This document shows positions 34,672-41,973 of a stretch of 45,933 bases of DNA, one piece after another; the first letter of the stretch is position 1; the number at the start of each line of letters is the position of its first letter. The stretch is from contig JAQGJU010000093.1 in the NCBI GenBank assembly GCA_028290465.1, positions 1-45,933 of the forward strand, written 5' to 3'. The translations under genes were made by a program, and so were the position numbers. This DNA comes from Xanthobacteraceae bacterium. GTDB taxonomy: Bacteria > Pseudomonadota > Alphaproteobacteria > Rhizobiales > Xanthobacteraceae. The notes under the pieces are model-generated. The model ran no database searches and was not told the origin of the DNA. It worked only from the letters and a program-made list of their open reading frames with translations.

Positions 34672-35178
34672 ATGAACCCCTCCCGCGTCTGCTCTGCCGT
34701 TTCTCTGATCGCCGGCCTACTTGCTCTCGCGCTGTTGTGGACGGCGCCGGCGATCGCGCAATCCAACCCTGAAGCGGAAGCCGCCGCCAAGGAACTGATC
34801 ATCGCGATGCGGGCCGATCAGCAGGTCAAGAACGTCTTTCCGATCATCATGCAACAGCTCAGGCCGATGATCACGCAAAACAACCCAGATGCGGCGCGAG
34901 ATTTTGACGCGCTCATGCCGATCGCCCTCGGTTTGATGAACGAGCGGACTGTCGAGTTTGTCGGCGCGATTGCCGCATCGTATGCGCGCAATTTCAGCGC
35001 CGACGAACTGCGCCAGGTTTCGGCCTTCTACAACAGCCCGATCGGCCAGAAGCTGCTGGATAAACAACCGGCGCTGCTACAGGAAAGCGCCGTGATCGGC
35101 CAGAAGTTCGGGCAGGGCGTGGCGGCCGACCTGCAAAAACGCATGACCGAAGAGATGCGCAAGCGCGGGCATAACTGA
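34672..35178 (+). CDS. DUF2059 domain exported protein
   Basis: A 168-residue secreted protein. Signal peptide LIAGLLALALLWTAPAIAQS is cleaved near residue 30. The mature part is helical with the DUF2059 pattern: AAKELIIAMRADQQVKNVFP, FVGAIAASYARNFSADELRQ, VSAFYNSPIGQKLLDKQPAL, and a basic tail TEEMRKRGHN. The block S-A-D-E-L-x-Q-x-x-x-F-Y-x-S-P-x-G-x-K is the family signature. Function is unknown; a periplasmic location is likely. The ATG has GGAG eight bases upstream. It converges on the EVE-domain gene across the decayed DUF559 unit. Confidence 0.9.
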   Translation: MNPSRVCSAVSLIAGLLALALLWTAPAIAQSNPEAEAAAKELIIAMRADQQVKNVFPIIMQQLRPMITQNNPDAARDFDALMPIALGLMNERTVEFVGAIAASYARNFSADELRQVSAFYNSPIGQKLLDKQPALLQESAVIGQKFGQGVAADLQKRMTEEMRKRGHN

Positions 35179-35192
35179 GCGGCGGGCGCTTT

Positions 35193-35245
35193 ATCCCTCC
35201 CCCGAAGGGGGAGGGTGGCCGTCCGAAGGACGGTCGGGTGGGGCT
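35193..35245. repeat. Family B palindromic repeat, left of the DUF559 relic
   Basis: Two hairpins in tandem: atccctcccccgaagggggaggg, then ggccgtccgaaggacggtc, and a gtgggg end. The same order is seen at 43648 and, inverted, at 35471. Confidence 0.85.
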
Positions 35246-35262
35246 GCTGTCGCAGCACTTCG

Positions 35263-35468
35263 TCAATTGAAGAGCACACCGTCGAGATTTCTGTCGACGT
35301 CGCTGTTCCAGAATCTCAGGACGCGACCTGTCTTAATAAGATGCTGGTCGCGCTCCCTTGGCGGCGGAAATGAAAGCCTCGCGTGCGTCATGACCGCAGG
35401 TGAACCCACAACTTCACCTCTTGAGGCGTCATGCGTTTGCGCAGATGGCGGGCAATTTCGTTTGCCAT
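35263..35468 (-). pseudogene. DUF559 (VSR-like endonuclease fold) pseudogene
   Basis: Reading from the ATG at 35468, MANEIARHLRKRMTPQEVKL-WVHLRS is the conserved N terminus of a DUF559 protein. A TGA at 35390-35388 interrupts it, and the same frame then continues RTRGFHFRRQ. The family core, with the catalytic acidic residues, is missing; after a frame change the C-terminal part resumes as DQHLIKTGRVLRFWNSDVDR-NLDGVLFN, ending at the TGA at 35265-35263. So there is one nonsense change and an internal deletion of very roughly 50 codons compared with a usual 115-130 residue protein. The start codon lies 2 bp from a family B repeat whose GGGGGG may have served as ribosome-binding site. Confidence 0.88.
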
Positions 35469-35470
35469 GA

Positions 35471-35526
35471 TCCCCCCACCCGGTCCGCTATGCGGGCCAC
35501 CCTCCCCCCGCAAGCGGGGGAGGGAT
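35471..35526. repeat. Family B palindromic repeat, right of the DUF559 relic (inverted)
   Basis: Read on the minus strand it has the same order as the copy at 35193: atccctcccccgcttgcggg, gggtggcc, an imperfect hairpin, then cgggtggggg. It therefore forms an inverted pair with that copy around the DUF559 relic. It begins 7 bp beyond the EVE gene stop. Confidence 0.85.
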
Positions 35527-35533
35527 AAAAAGC

Positions 35534-35959
35534 TCAAGCTTTCTTCACCCCGGCCATCGCACACAACAGCTTCCATTCCTCGGCCGTCACCGGCTGCACC
35601 GACAGGCGCGAATACTTCAGCAGCGCGCTCTCGGCGAGGCGCGGCTCGTTCTTGACGTCGGCGAGCGTGACCGGCTTCGGGACTTTCTGGTCGGCCTGCA
35701 CATCGACGACCACCCACGGGTCGCCCGGCTTGGCGGTCGGATCCGGATAATGCTCGCGGCTTACCGTAGCGATGCCGACGATCTCCTTGCCGATATTGGA
35801 ATGATAGAAGAAGGCACGGTCACCCTTCTTCATCTTCATCAGGTTCAGCTTGGCGGTGTGGTTGCGCACGCCGGTCCACGGCTCGCCCTTGGCGCCGCGC
35901 TTGACCAGATCGTCGTACGAAAACACGTCGGGTTCGGATTTCACCAGCCAATAGGCCAT
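35534..35959 (-). CDS. EVE domain-containing protein
   Basis: A 141-residue single EVE-domain protein of the PUA-like superfamily, a fold that reads modified bases. Typical stretches are MAYWLVKSEPDVFSYDDLVK, WTGVRNHTAKLNLMKMKKGD, RAFFYHSNIGKEIVGIATV, YPDPTAKPGDPWVVVDVQAD and RLAESALLKYSRLSVQPVTA. The aromatic Trp/Tyr residues that line the ligand pocket are present. Stand-alone bacterial EVE proteins are common housekeeping genes; binding of modified cytosine in DNA or RNA is known for relatives, and here it is inferred. The ATG at 35959 has GGAG 10 bases upstream. Upstream lies a family A repeat. Confidence 0.94.
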   Translation of the reverse strand: MAYWLVKSEPDVFSYDDLVKRGAKGEPWTGVRNHTAKLNLMKMKKGDRAFFYHSNIGKEIVGIATVSREHYPDPTAKPGDPWVVVDVQADQKVPKPVTLADVKNEPRLAESALLKYSRLSVQPVTAEEWKLLCAMAGVKKA

Positions 35960-35984
35960 CGCAGTTCGTCTCCGCTTTTCCTTC

Positions 35985-36138
35985 ACCTCTCCCCGCGCGC
36001 GGGGAGAGGTCGGTTTGTGAGCGCGCAGCGCGAGCAAATCGGGTGAGGGGGCGTTGCCGCAGAATGATGCTTCTATGCCCCCTCACCCGGCTCGCCGCTT
36101 TGCGGCTCGCCACCCTCTCCCCGCACGCGGGGAGAGGG
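35985..36138. repeat. Family A palindromic intergenic repeat, full copy
   Basis: Hairpin acctctccccgcgcgcgggg, a gcgcgcagcgcgagc-like middle, gggtgaggggg, then ccccctcacccggctcgccg and the closing hairpin ccctctccccgcacgcgggg. It lies between the L,D-transpeptidase stop (36148) and the EVE start. Confidence 0.88.
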
Positions 36139-36147
36139 AAAAAAGTA

Positions 36148-36684
36148 TCACGGCTTGATCGTCACCGACGTGCCGACATCGACCATGGCCCAGATTTCCT
36201 CGATCTGCGCGTTTGTCACCGCCGCGCAGCCATCGGTCCAGTCGCGGCCAAGGTGCCATCGGCTGAGCCAGCCGAGGCCGTTGGGCAGGCCATGGATCAT
36301 AATGTCGCTGCCGGGCGGCACGCCCTGGCTACGGGCGCGCTCGCGGTCGGCGGCGTTTGGGTAGGAGATCCGCAGCGCCAGATGAAAGCGGCTTCGTTGG
36401 TTTTTGAAATCGATCGCGTAGCTGCCTTCCGGCGTACGGCGGTCGCCTTCCTGCTGCTTATGGCCGACCGGACTGGTGCCAAGGGCGATGTCATAGGTCT
36501 TCAGGACCGCGTCGTTGCGCAGCAGCGTCAGGCGATGGGCCTGCTTCTCGACGAGGATCGATGTGGCCCGGCCGTCCGGCGCGGCGAGCGGCGGAATCTG
36601 ACGGCTCAGTTTGACAAAGTCCCACGCCACCATCGCGATCAGCAGGATCGCGATGACGCCGACCAGGACAAACAGGCGGCGCAT
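36148..36684 (-). CDS. L,D-transpeptidase family protein (YkuD), membrane-anchored
   Basis: A 178-residue protein with an N-terminal membrane anchor (LFVLVGVIAILLIAMVAW) and a YkuD-type domain: SILVEKQAHRLTLLRNDAVL, YDIALGTSPVGHKQQEGDRR-TPEGSYAI, DIMIHGLPNGLGWLSRWHL and DWTDGCAAVTNAQIEEIW. The catalytic His is in MIHG and the Cys in DGCAAV. This is the ErfK/YafK-like branch, distinct from the shorter enzyme at 30901. The active domain should face the periplasm. It starts 2 bp after the gpsA stop, so it is likely in an operon with tsaD and gpsA. Confidence 0.93.
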   Translation of the reverse strand: MRRLFVLVGVIAILLIAMVAWDFVKLSRQIPPLAAPDGRATSILVEKQAHRLTLLRNDAVLKTYDIALGTSPVGHKQQEGDRRTPEGSYAIDFKNQRSRFHLALRISYPNAADRERARSQGVPPGSDIMIHGLPNGLGWLSRWHLGRDWTDGCAAVTNAQIEEIWAMVDVGTSVTIKP

Positions 36685-36686
36685 GA

Positions 36687-37691
36687 CTAGCCCTCGGCCC
36701 GGAACGGCCGCGTCAGCAGCGCCTCGATGGCCTGATCGACGCTGATCTGGCCCCCCAGGATCTCCGCGACCGCCTCCGAGATCGGCATCTCAACATCGCG
36801 CGACCACGCCATCTCGATCATCACGTTCGCCGTATAGGCACCCTCGGCCAGCTTGGCGCCGGCTGCGGCTGCGTCGCCACCAGTTTCGTCACCTCTGCCG
36901 AGCGCGAGGCCGAGCGAAAAATTGCGCGACTGCGCGCTGGAGCAACTCAGGATCAGATCGCCGAGCCCGGACAGGCCGGCGAGCGTCTCGGGCTTGGCCC
37001 CGAACGCCTGACCGAAACGAAACAGTTCGGCAAAGCCGCGCGTGGTCAGCGCCGCCGACGCGCTGGCGCCGAGGCCGCGACCGTTGACGATGCCGGCCGC
37101 GATCGCCAGCACATTCTTGGCGGCGCCGCCGATCTCGACGCCGCGCACATCGGTCGCGTGATAGGGCCGGAACGTCGCCGAGCCGAGCGCGGCCGCGAGC
37201 GCTCCGGCGAGTTCGTCGTCGGCTGCCGCCAGCGTCACGGCGGTCGGCAGACCGCGCGCCACGTCGGCCGCGAAGCTTGGCCCGGACAGGATCGCCGGCA
37301 CGACATGCGGCAGCACCTGCGCGATCACCTCGGTCATGAACAGATGCGTGCCCTGCTCGATGCCTTTGGCGCAGGCGATCACCGGCGTGCCGGGCGCCAG
37401 CGTCAGTCGCGCGGCAGCACTGCGCAGCGCTTGCGCCGGCACCACCAGCAGCACCGGAGCATTCGCATCGGCATCGGCGGCATCGCCAATCACTTCGATG
37501 CGTTTATCGAGTGCGACGCCGGGCAGGCGCGGACTTTCACGCGTGGCCGCGATGGCGGCGGCGGCTTTGGCGTCGCGCGCGATCAGCGTGACATTGCGGC
37601 CGGCGCGCGCCGCCGTATTGGCCAGCGCCGCGCCCCAGGCGCCGGCTCCGAATACGGTAATGCGGTCGAACGGCATGGTCGGTCGCGTCAT
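36687..37691 (-). CDS. gpsA: Glycerol-3-phosphate dehydrogenase [NAD(P)+]
   Basis: A 334-residue enzyme reducing dihydroxyacetone phosphate to sn-glycerol 3-phosphate, the backbone for phospholipids. The N-terminal Rossmann motif is [20 protein letters not shown]. Further signatures: [40 protein letters not shown], and [20 protein letters not shown] with the catalytic Lys. [20 protein letters not shown] and the helical C terminus complete it. The ATG at 37691 lies 2 bp after the tsaD stop; an alternative ATG five codons later (37676) would start [10 protein letters not shown]. The tsaD-gpsA order is widely conserved in bacteria. Confidence 0.97.
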   Translation of the reverse strand: MTRPTMPFDRITVFGAGAWGAALANTAARAGRNVTLIARDAKAAAAIAATRESPRLPGVALDKRIEVIGDAADADANAPVLLVVPAQALRSAAARLTLAPGTPVIACAKGIEQGTHLFMTEVIAQVLPHVVPAILSGPSFAADVARGLPTAVTLAAADDELAGALAAALGSATFRPYHATDVRGVEIGGAAKNVLAIAAGIVNGRGLGASASAALTTRGFAELFRFGQAFGAKPETLAGLSGLGDLILSCSSAQSRNFSLGLALGRGDETGGDAAAAGAKLAEGAYTANVMIEMAWSRDVEMPISEAVAEILGGQISVDQAIEALLTRPFRAEG

Positions 37692-37693
37692 TC

Positions 37694-38770
37694 TCAGTCG
37701 CGCCGTGGCAGAATCGCGGGCGGCGGCACCGCGTGCGGTTTGACGTCTTGCAGCGGCCACCGCGCGCGCGGCGGAGTCTCCAGTGTATCGACCAAGCCGA
37801 GCGCCAGCCGCTCGGCGCCGGCCCAGGCGATCATCGCGCCATTGTCGGTGCACAAAGCGGGCGGCGGGGCGACCAGCACGGTGCCGGCCTCTAAAGCCAA
37901 GCGATGCAGCACCTTGCGCAGCGCCTGATTGGCCGCGACGCCGCCGGCCGCGACCAGCGAGGTCGGCGTGCCGAATTTCTCGCGAAACATCCGCAGCCCG
38001 GTGCGCAGCCGGTCGGCCACCACATCGACCACGGCCTGCTGGAACGAGGCGCACAGATCCTTGACGTCCTGGTCGGTCAGCGGCGCGATCTTCTCGGCCT
38101 CCAGCCGCAGCGCGGTCTTGAGGCCCGACAGCGAAAACATCGCGTCGGGCCGCCCCTGCATCGGGCGCGGCAGCGTGAAGCGCGTCGCATCGCCGCCCTC
38201 GGCCTCTTTCTCGACCTGCGGGCCGCCCGGATAACCGAGGCCGAGCAGCTTGGCGGTCTTGTCGAAGGCTTCGCCGATGGCATCGTCCAGCGTGGTGCCG
38301 AGCCGGGTGTAATCGCCGATGCCCCGCACCGCGACGATCTGGGTGTGGCCGCCGGACGCCAGAAACAGGCAATACGGAAACGGCGTGCCGTCGGTCAGCC
38401 GCGCCGTCAGCGCGTGGGCTTCGAGATGATTGACGGCGATCAGCGGCTTTTCGCTGACCAGGGCGATGGCTTTCGCCGTGGTCAGGCCGACAATGACGCC
38501 GCCGATCAGGCCCGGGCCGGAGGCCGCCGCGACGCCGTCGATGTCAGCAAAGCCGAGCCCGGCATCGCTCATCGCCTTGGCGATGACATGGTCCAGCGCC
38601 TCGACATGGGCGCGCGCCGCGATCTCGGGTACGACGCCGCCGAACGCCGCGTGTTCGCTGGTCTGCGACAGCACGATATTGGACAGGATCTTGCCGCGCC
38701 CTTCATCGGACCGCTGCACCACGGCCGCGGCGGTCTCGTCGCAGGTGGTTTCGATGCCGAGGACGATCAT
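37694..38770 (-). CDS. tsaD: tRNA N6-threonylcarbamoyladenosine transferase subunit TsaD
   Basis: A 358-residue ASKHA-fold enzyme that, with TsaB and TsaE, transfers the threonylcarbamoyl group to A37 of ANN-decoding tRNAs. Features: [12 protein letters not shown]-like start [55 protein letters not shown], and the metal-binding His115-x-x-x-His119 in [52 protein letters not shown] and [10 protein letters not shown] follow. Length is slightly above the E. coli enzyme owing to a proline-rich tail. It is divergent from hemC with a 95-bp gap. Confidence 0.97.
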   Translation of the reverse strand: MIVLGIETTCDETAAAVVQRSDEGRGKILSNIVLSQTSEHAAFGGVVPEIAARAHVEALDHVIAKAMSDAGLGFADIDGVAAASGPGLIGGVIVGLTTAKAIALVSEKPLIAVNHLEAHALTARLTDGTPFPYCLFLASGGHTQIVAVRGIGDYTRLGTTLDDAIGEAFDKTAKLLGLGYPGGPQVEKEAEGGDATRFTLPRPMQGRPDAMFSLSGLKTALRLEAEKIAPLTDQDVKDLCASFQQAVVDVVADRLRTGLRMFREKFGTPTSLVAAGGVAANQALRKVLHRLALEAGTVLVAPPPALCTDNGAMIAWAGAERLALGLVDTLETPPRARWPLQDVKPHAVPPPAILPRRD

Positions 38771-38865
38771 TTATGGTCCCAACCCACAAAGGGGTGTTCG
38801 CCTGATTTGGGCAGTAACACCCAAAGGGCGTCCCGCCCGTCTGGCGTACCAAGTGAGGTCATTGG

Positions 38866-39804
38866 GTGCAATCCTCTGAACAATCGGCGTTTCTGCGCAT
38901 CGGCACGCGTGGCAGCCCGCTGGCGATGGCGCAGGCCCATGAGGTGCAGGCCCGGCTGGCGCATGCCCACGGCGTCGACCCGGCCGGCATCGCGATTCAG
39001 GTCATCAATACCACCGGCGACCAGATCCAGGACCGCACGCTGTCGGAGGCCGGCGGCAAGGGCCTGTTTACGAAAGAGATCGAGGAGGCGCTGCTGGCCG
39101 GCCGCATCGACCTCGCGGTGCATTCGTCGAAAGACATGCCGACGCTGACGCCGGACGGGCTGGTGCTGGCCGCGTTCCTGCCGCGCGAGGACGTGCGCGA
39201 CGCCTTCATCAGCCCGAAGGCGGCCAGCCTCGCGAGTTTGGCGGCCGGCAGTGTGGTCGGCACGGCGTCGTTGCGCCGCCAGGCCCAGGTGCTGCGGCTG
39301 CGGCCGGACCTCAAAGTCGTGCCGCTGCGCGGCAATGTGCAGACCCGGCTGCGCAAACTGAACGAAGGCGTGATCGACGCGACCTTGCTGGCATTGGCAG
39401 GCCTCAAGCGCTTGGGCATGGCGGATGCGGCGACCGCGGTGCTCGATACCGATACGTTTCTGCCGGCGGTCGGGCAGGGCGCGATCTGCATCGAAACCCG
39501 TGAGGCCGACGCCCGCACGCGCGAGCTGGTCGCCGCCTTGGACGATTTCGACACCACCACGGCGCTGCACGCCGAGCGCGCCTTTCTGGCGGTGCTGGAC
39601 GGCTCGTGCCGCACGCCGATCGCCGGCCATGCGCGGCTGGTCGAGGGCCAGTTCCGGTTTCGCGGCATGATTTTGCGCACCGATGGCAGCGAGGCCTTTG
39701 AGGCATCGCGAACGGGCGATCCGATCGATGCGGTGCGGCTGGCCAGTGATGCGGGCGAAGAATTGAAGAAGCAGGCCGGGCCTGGCTTCTTCGATCTGGT
39801 GTGA
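38866..39804 (+). CDS. hemC: Hydroxymethylbilane synthase (porphobilinogen deaminase)
   Basis: A 312-residue enzyme joining four porphobilinogen units into hydroxymethylbilane in haem synthesis. Signatures: LRIGTRGSPLAMAQAHEVQ, EAGGKGLFTKEIEEALLAG, DLAVHSSKDMPTLTPDGL, GTASLRRQAQVLRLRPDL and FLPAVGQGAICIE. The dipyrromethane cofactor attaches to Cys248 in LDGSCRTPIAGHA. The start is a GTG at 38866 with GAGG about 8 bases upstream. The gap to tsaD contains a 7-bp inverted repeat (gggtgtt / aacaccc, 38793-38823) of unknown meaning. It overlaps the region read as hemD start and is the first gene of a four-gene operon. Confidence 0.97.
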   Translation: MQSSEQSAFLRIGTRGSPLAMAQAHEVQARLAHAHGVDPAGIAIQVINTTGDQIQDRTLSEAGGKGLFTKEIEEALLAGRIDLAVHSSKDMPTLTPDGLVLAAFLPREDVRDAFISPKAASLASLAAGSVVGTASLRRQAQVLRLRPDLKVVPLRGNVQTRLRKLNEGVIDATLLALAGLKRLGMADAATAVLDTDTFLPAVGQGAICIETREADARTRELVAALDDFDTTTALHAERAFLAVLDGSCRTPIAGHARLVEGQFRFRGMILRTDGSEAFEASRTGDPIDAVRLASDAGEELKKQAGPGFFDLV

Positions 39805-39806
39805 CG

Positions 39807-40520
39807 ATGTTGACCCTGCTGGTCACACGGCCCGAACCGGATGCGTCGCGCACCGCTTTGAGCCTGCGGGCGCGTGGCCACGAGGTGCTGGTCGCGCCGC
39901 TGCTGCGCATCGAAACGCTATCGGCGGAACTCGGCGCCGGACCATGGGCGGCGGTGTTGATCACCAGCGCCAGCGCGGCCCGGGCGGCGGCCGCCCATCC
40001 CGATTTGGCGCGGATTGTCGGCCTGCCGCTGCTGGCGGTCGGTGGCCGCAGCGCCGAAGCGGCGCGGGCGGCCGGTTTCACGGATGTGTCGTCGGCGGAC
40101 GGCGACGCCGAGGATCTGGTGCAACTGGCGCGGCGCCAACCTGTTGGGCGCCTGTTATATCTGGCCGGCCGGGACCGCACCGGCGATCTGGCCGGCCGGC
40201 TGGCGGCGAGCGGGCATGTGGTTGATACGATTGAGGTCTATCGCGCGGTCGCCGAGACCCGCCTGCCGACGCCGGTAGAGCAGGCTTTGGCGGCGGGCGA
40301 AATCGACGGCGTGCTGCATTTTTCCCGGCGTACCGCGCTGGCTTTCGTGGCCGCCACCGACAGCGCCATGTTGCGCGGTAAGACTCTGGAAATGCATCAC
40401 TTTTGCCTGTCAGCGCAGGTCGCGGAGCCGTTGCGCGCGGTCGGCGTGACGCGCGTCAAAATAGCGCCGTTGCCGGACGAAGCGGCGCTGTTAAGGCTTG
40501 AACCTATCGGGCCGAGATAA
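39807..40520 (+). CDS. hemD: Uroporphyrinogen-III synthase
   Basis: A 237-residue HemD-family protein that closes and inverts ring D of hydroxymethylbilane. The family is poorly conserved, but the order fits: LLVTRPEPDASRTALSLRAR-GHEVLVAPLLRIE, WAAVLITSASAARAAAAH, PLLAVGGRSAEAARAAGF, LLYLAGRDRTGDLAGRLAA, VIDTIEVYRAV-like VVDTIEVYRAVAETRL and VLHFSRRTALAFVAA. The ATG at 39807 lies 2 bp past the hemC stop; a GTG overlapping that stop (39801) is an alternative. Position directly after hemC confirms the call. Confidence 0.94.
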   Translation: MLTLLVTRPEPDASRTALSLRARGHEVLVAPLLRIETLSAELGAGPWAAVLITSASAARAAAAHPDLARIVGLPLLAVGGRSAEAARAAGFTDVSSADGDAEDLVQLARRQPVGRLLYLAGRDRTGDLAGRLAASGHVVDTIEVYRAVAETRLPTPVEQALAAGEIDGVLHFSRRTALAFVAATDSAMLRGKTLEMHHFCLSAQVAEPLRAVGVTRVKIAPLPDEAALLRLEPIGPR

Positions 40521-40530
40521 GTTGATGGCC

Positions 40531-40580
40531 GGAGCATGATCCCGAAAAGTGGGAACCGGTTTCGGAAAAGATCATGCTCC
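40531..40580. repeat. Family D palindromic repeat
   Basis: Ends ggagcatgatc and gatcatgctcc pair perfectly. The middle cccgaaaagtgggaaccggt continues as ttcggaaaa. It shares nearly all positions with the copy at 34461-34509. It begins 10 bp past the hemD stop and may separate hemD from the mitofilin-like gene. Confidence 0.88.
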
Positions 40581-40682
40581 AATCGGACCAGAGTCTACGT
40601 TGCCGTAATCGGGCCGCCGCAGTATGCCGGAGTCATCCGGTGCAAGAACGTAACTTTGCTGAGAATCGTCGCAGGAGACGGC

Positions 40683-41960
40683 ATGGCCGATGATCCGAAT
40701 CCTTCCGACCCGGTAGAGGTCGCGATCAGCGCGGCGTCGGCCGCCGGCCGTAAGCGTCCGCCGCCGACTCTCGACCTGACCGCGACCGACACCACGCCGG
40801 AGGCAAATCCGCCGCCGCCGGATGCCGTGACCGAATCGCCTGCGGAAGCCGACACGGTGGCTCCGGAACCGTTCGCGGCCGGCGATCAGCTTCCGCCGCC
40901 GCCAACCTCCGGCTCCGTCCCGCCGAATCGATCGTCGTTCGGCGGCGCGTTCGCGGCTGGCGCGCTCGGCGCCGTGCTGATGCTGGTTGCGCTGGGCATG
41001 TTGTGGGTTGCCGGCCTGTTCGGCGGCGACACCTCGCTGCTGACCGACCGTACCAACCGTCTTGAGACGCAGTTGCGCGGCCTCACTGAGCGCCCCGCGC
41101 CCACAACGGCGCCGGCGTTCGACTCCGGCAAACTCGACGATCTGACCAAGCGCCTCGCCACGCTGGAATCCGCGAAGCCGGCATCGCCCGGCGCGCCTGA
41201 CGCGGCACTCACCGGCCGCATCACGTCGCTGGAAAGCACCATCAAGACGCTGTCCGGCCGGCTCGACGCCACCGCGAACACGGCGCGCGAAACCGCCGCC
41301 GCGCAAAGCCAGACGCCGGCCGCGACCCCGGCCGAACTCGAGGCGCTGACCGCGCGGGTGTCGACCGTCGAGCGCGCCGCCAAGGCGATTCAGGACGACG
41401 TCGCCAAGCGCTTCGCGGCCGGCCTCACCGATCCGGCGGCGCGGCGCGCCGTCACGGCCGAGGCGCTGCGCGTCGCGGTCGAGCGCGGCGAACCGTTCGC
41501 GGCGCAGCTCAAGGCCGCGCAGCCGCTCGCCGGCAATAATACGCTCGCGGCGTTGCGGCCGTTCGCGGATGCAGGCGTGCCGACAACCGCCGCGCTGGCC
41601 CGCGAGCTCAACACGCTGTTGCCCGCCTTGCGGTCCGCGCAGCCGTCCGCACCCAACACCGACTCCGGCTTCATGCAGAAGCTCGCATCGAACGCCGAAA
41701 AGCTGGTGCGGGTGCGCCCGGTCAACGAAACCGCCGGCGACGATCCGGCCGCGACCCTGTCGCGCATAGAGGCCCGCGCGCAGAACGCCGACATCGACGG
41801 CGCGCTCACCGAACTCGCCAAACTCCCAACCGACAGCCGCGCGCCCGCTGCTGTCTGGATGCAAAAAGCGCAGGCGCGGCGCGACGCCGTGCAGGCGGCG
41901 CGGCAATTCGCGGCCGATTCGCTGAACCAACTCGCACCCGATTCTTCAGGTACCCGGTGA
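40683..41960 (+). CDS. Bacterial mitofilin / Mic60-like protein (COG4223)
   Basis: A 425-residue inner-membrane protein. Residues 1-85 are a Pro/Ala/Asp-rich disordered cytoplasmic part; one membrane helix follows at about 88-112 (FAAGALGAVLMLVALGMLWV). Coiled-coil segments face the periplasm (LLTDRTNRLETQLRGLTERP, GRITSLESTIKTLSGRLDAT, ELEALTARVSTVERAAKAI). The helical C-terminal region with VRVRPVNETAGDDPAATLSR is the mitofilin-like signature. Alphaproteobacterial Mic60 homologues are known to lie beside hemC/hemD and hemY and can shape inner membranes, as their mitochondrial relatives do at crista junctions. The ATG at 40683 has AGGAG 6 bases upstream. Confidence 0.88.
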   Translation: MADDPNPSDPVEVAISAASAAGRKRPPPTLDLTATDTTPEANPPPPDAVTESPAEADTVAPEPFAAGDQLPPPPTSGSVPPNRSSFGGAFAAGALGAVLMLVALGMLWVAGLFGGDTSLLTDRTNRLETQLRGLTERPAPTTAPAFDSGKLDDLTKRLATLESAKPASPGAPDAALTGRITSLESTIKTLSGRLDATANTARETAAAQSQTPAATPAELEALTARVSTVERAAKAIQDDVAKRFAAGLTDPAARRAVTAEALRVAVERGEPFAAQLKAAQPLAGNNTLAALRPFADAGVPTTAALARELNTLLPALRSAQPSAPNTDSGFMQKLASNAEKLVRVRPVNETAGDDPAATLSRIEARAQNADIDGALTELAKLPTDSRAPAAVWMQKAQARRDAVQAARQFAADSLNQLAPDSSGTR

Positions 41961-41973
41961 AACGAGGACCCAC

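Larger units (their letters stand above)
35193..35526 (-). mobile_element. Putative decayed mobile unit: DUF559 relic between inverted family B repeats
   Basis: The 334-bp unit has inverted family B repeats at its ends and only the broken DUF559 gene inside. It fills the gap between convergent genes. It mirrors the GIY-YIG unit at 21911-22377, though with a different repeat and nuclease fold. Mobility is inference. Confidence 0.4.

Noticed and set aside
35028-35279. 83-90 residue minus-strand frames near the DUF2059 gene
   Set aside because: They are readings of the family B repeat and the antisense of DUF2059; only the short DUF559 remnants have real family similarity.
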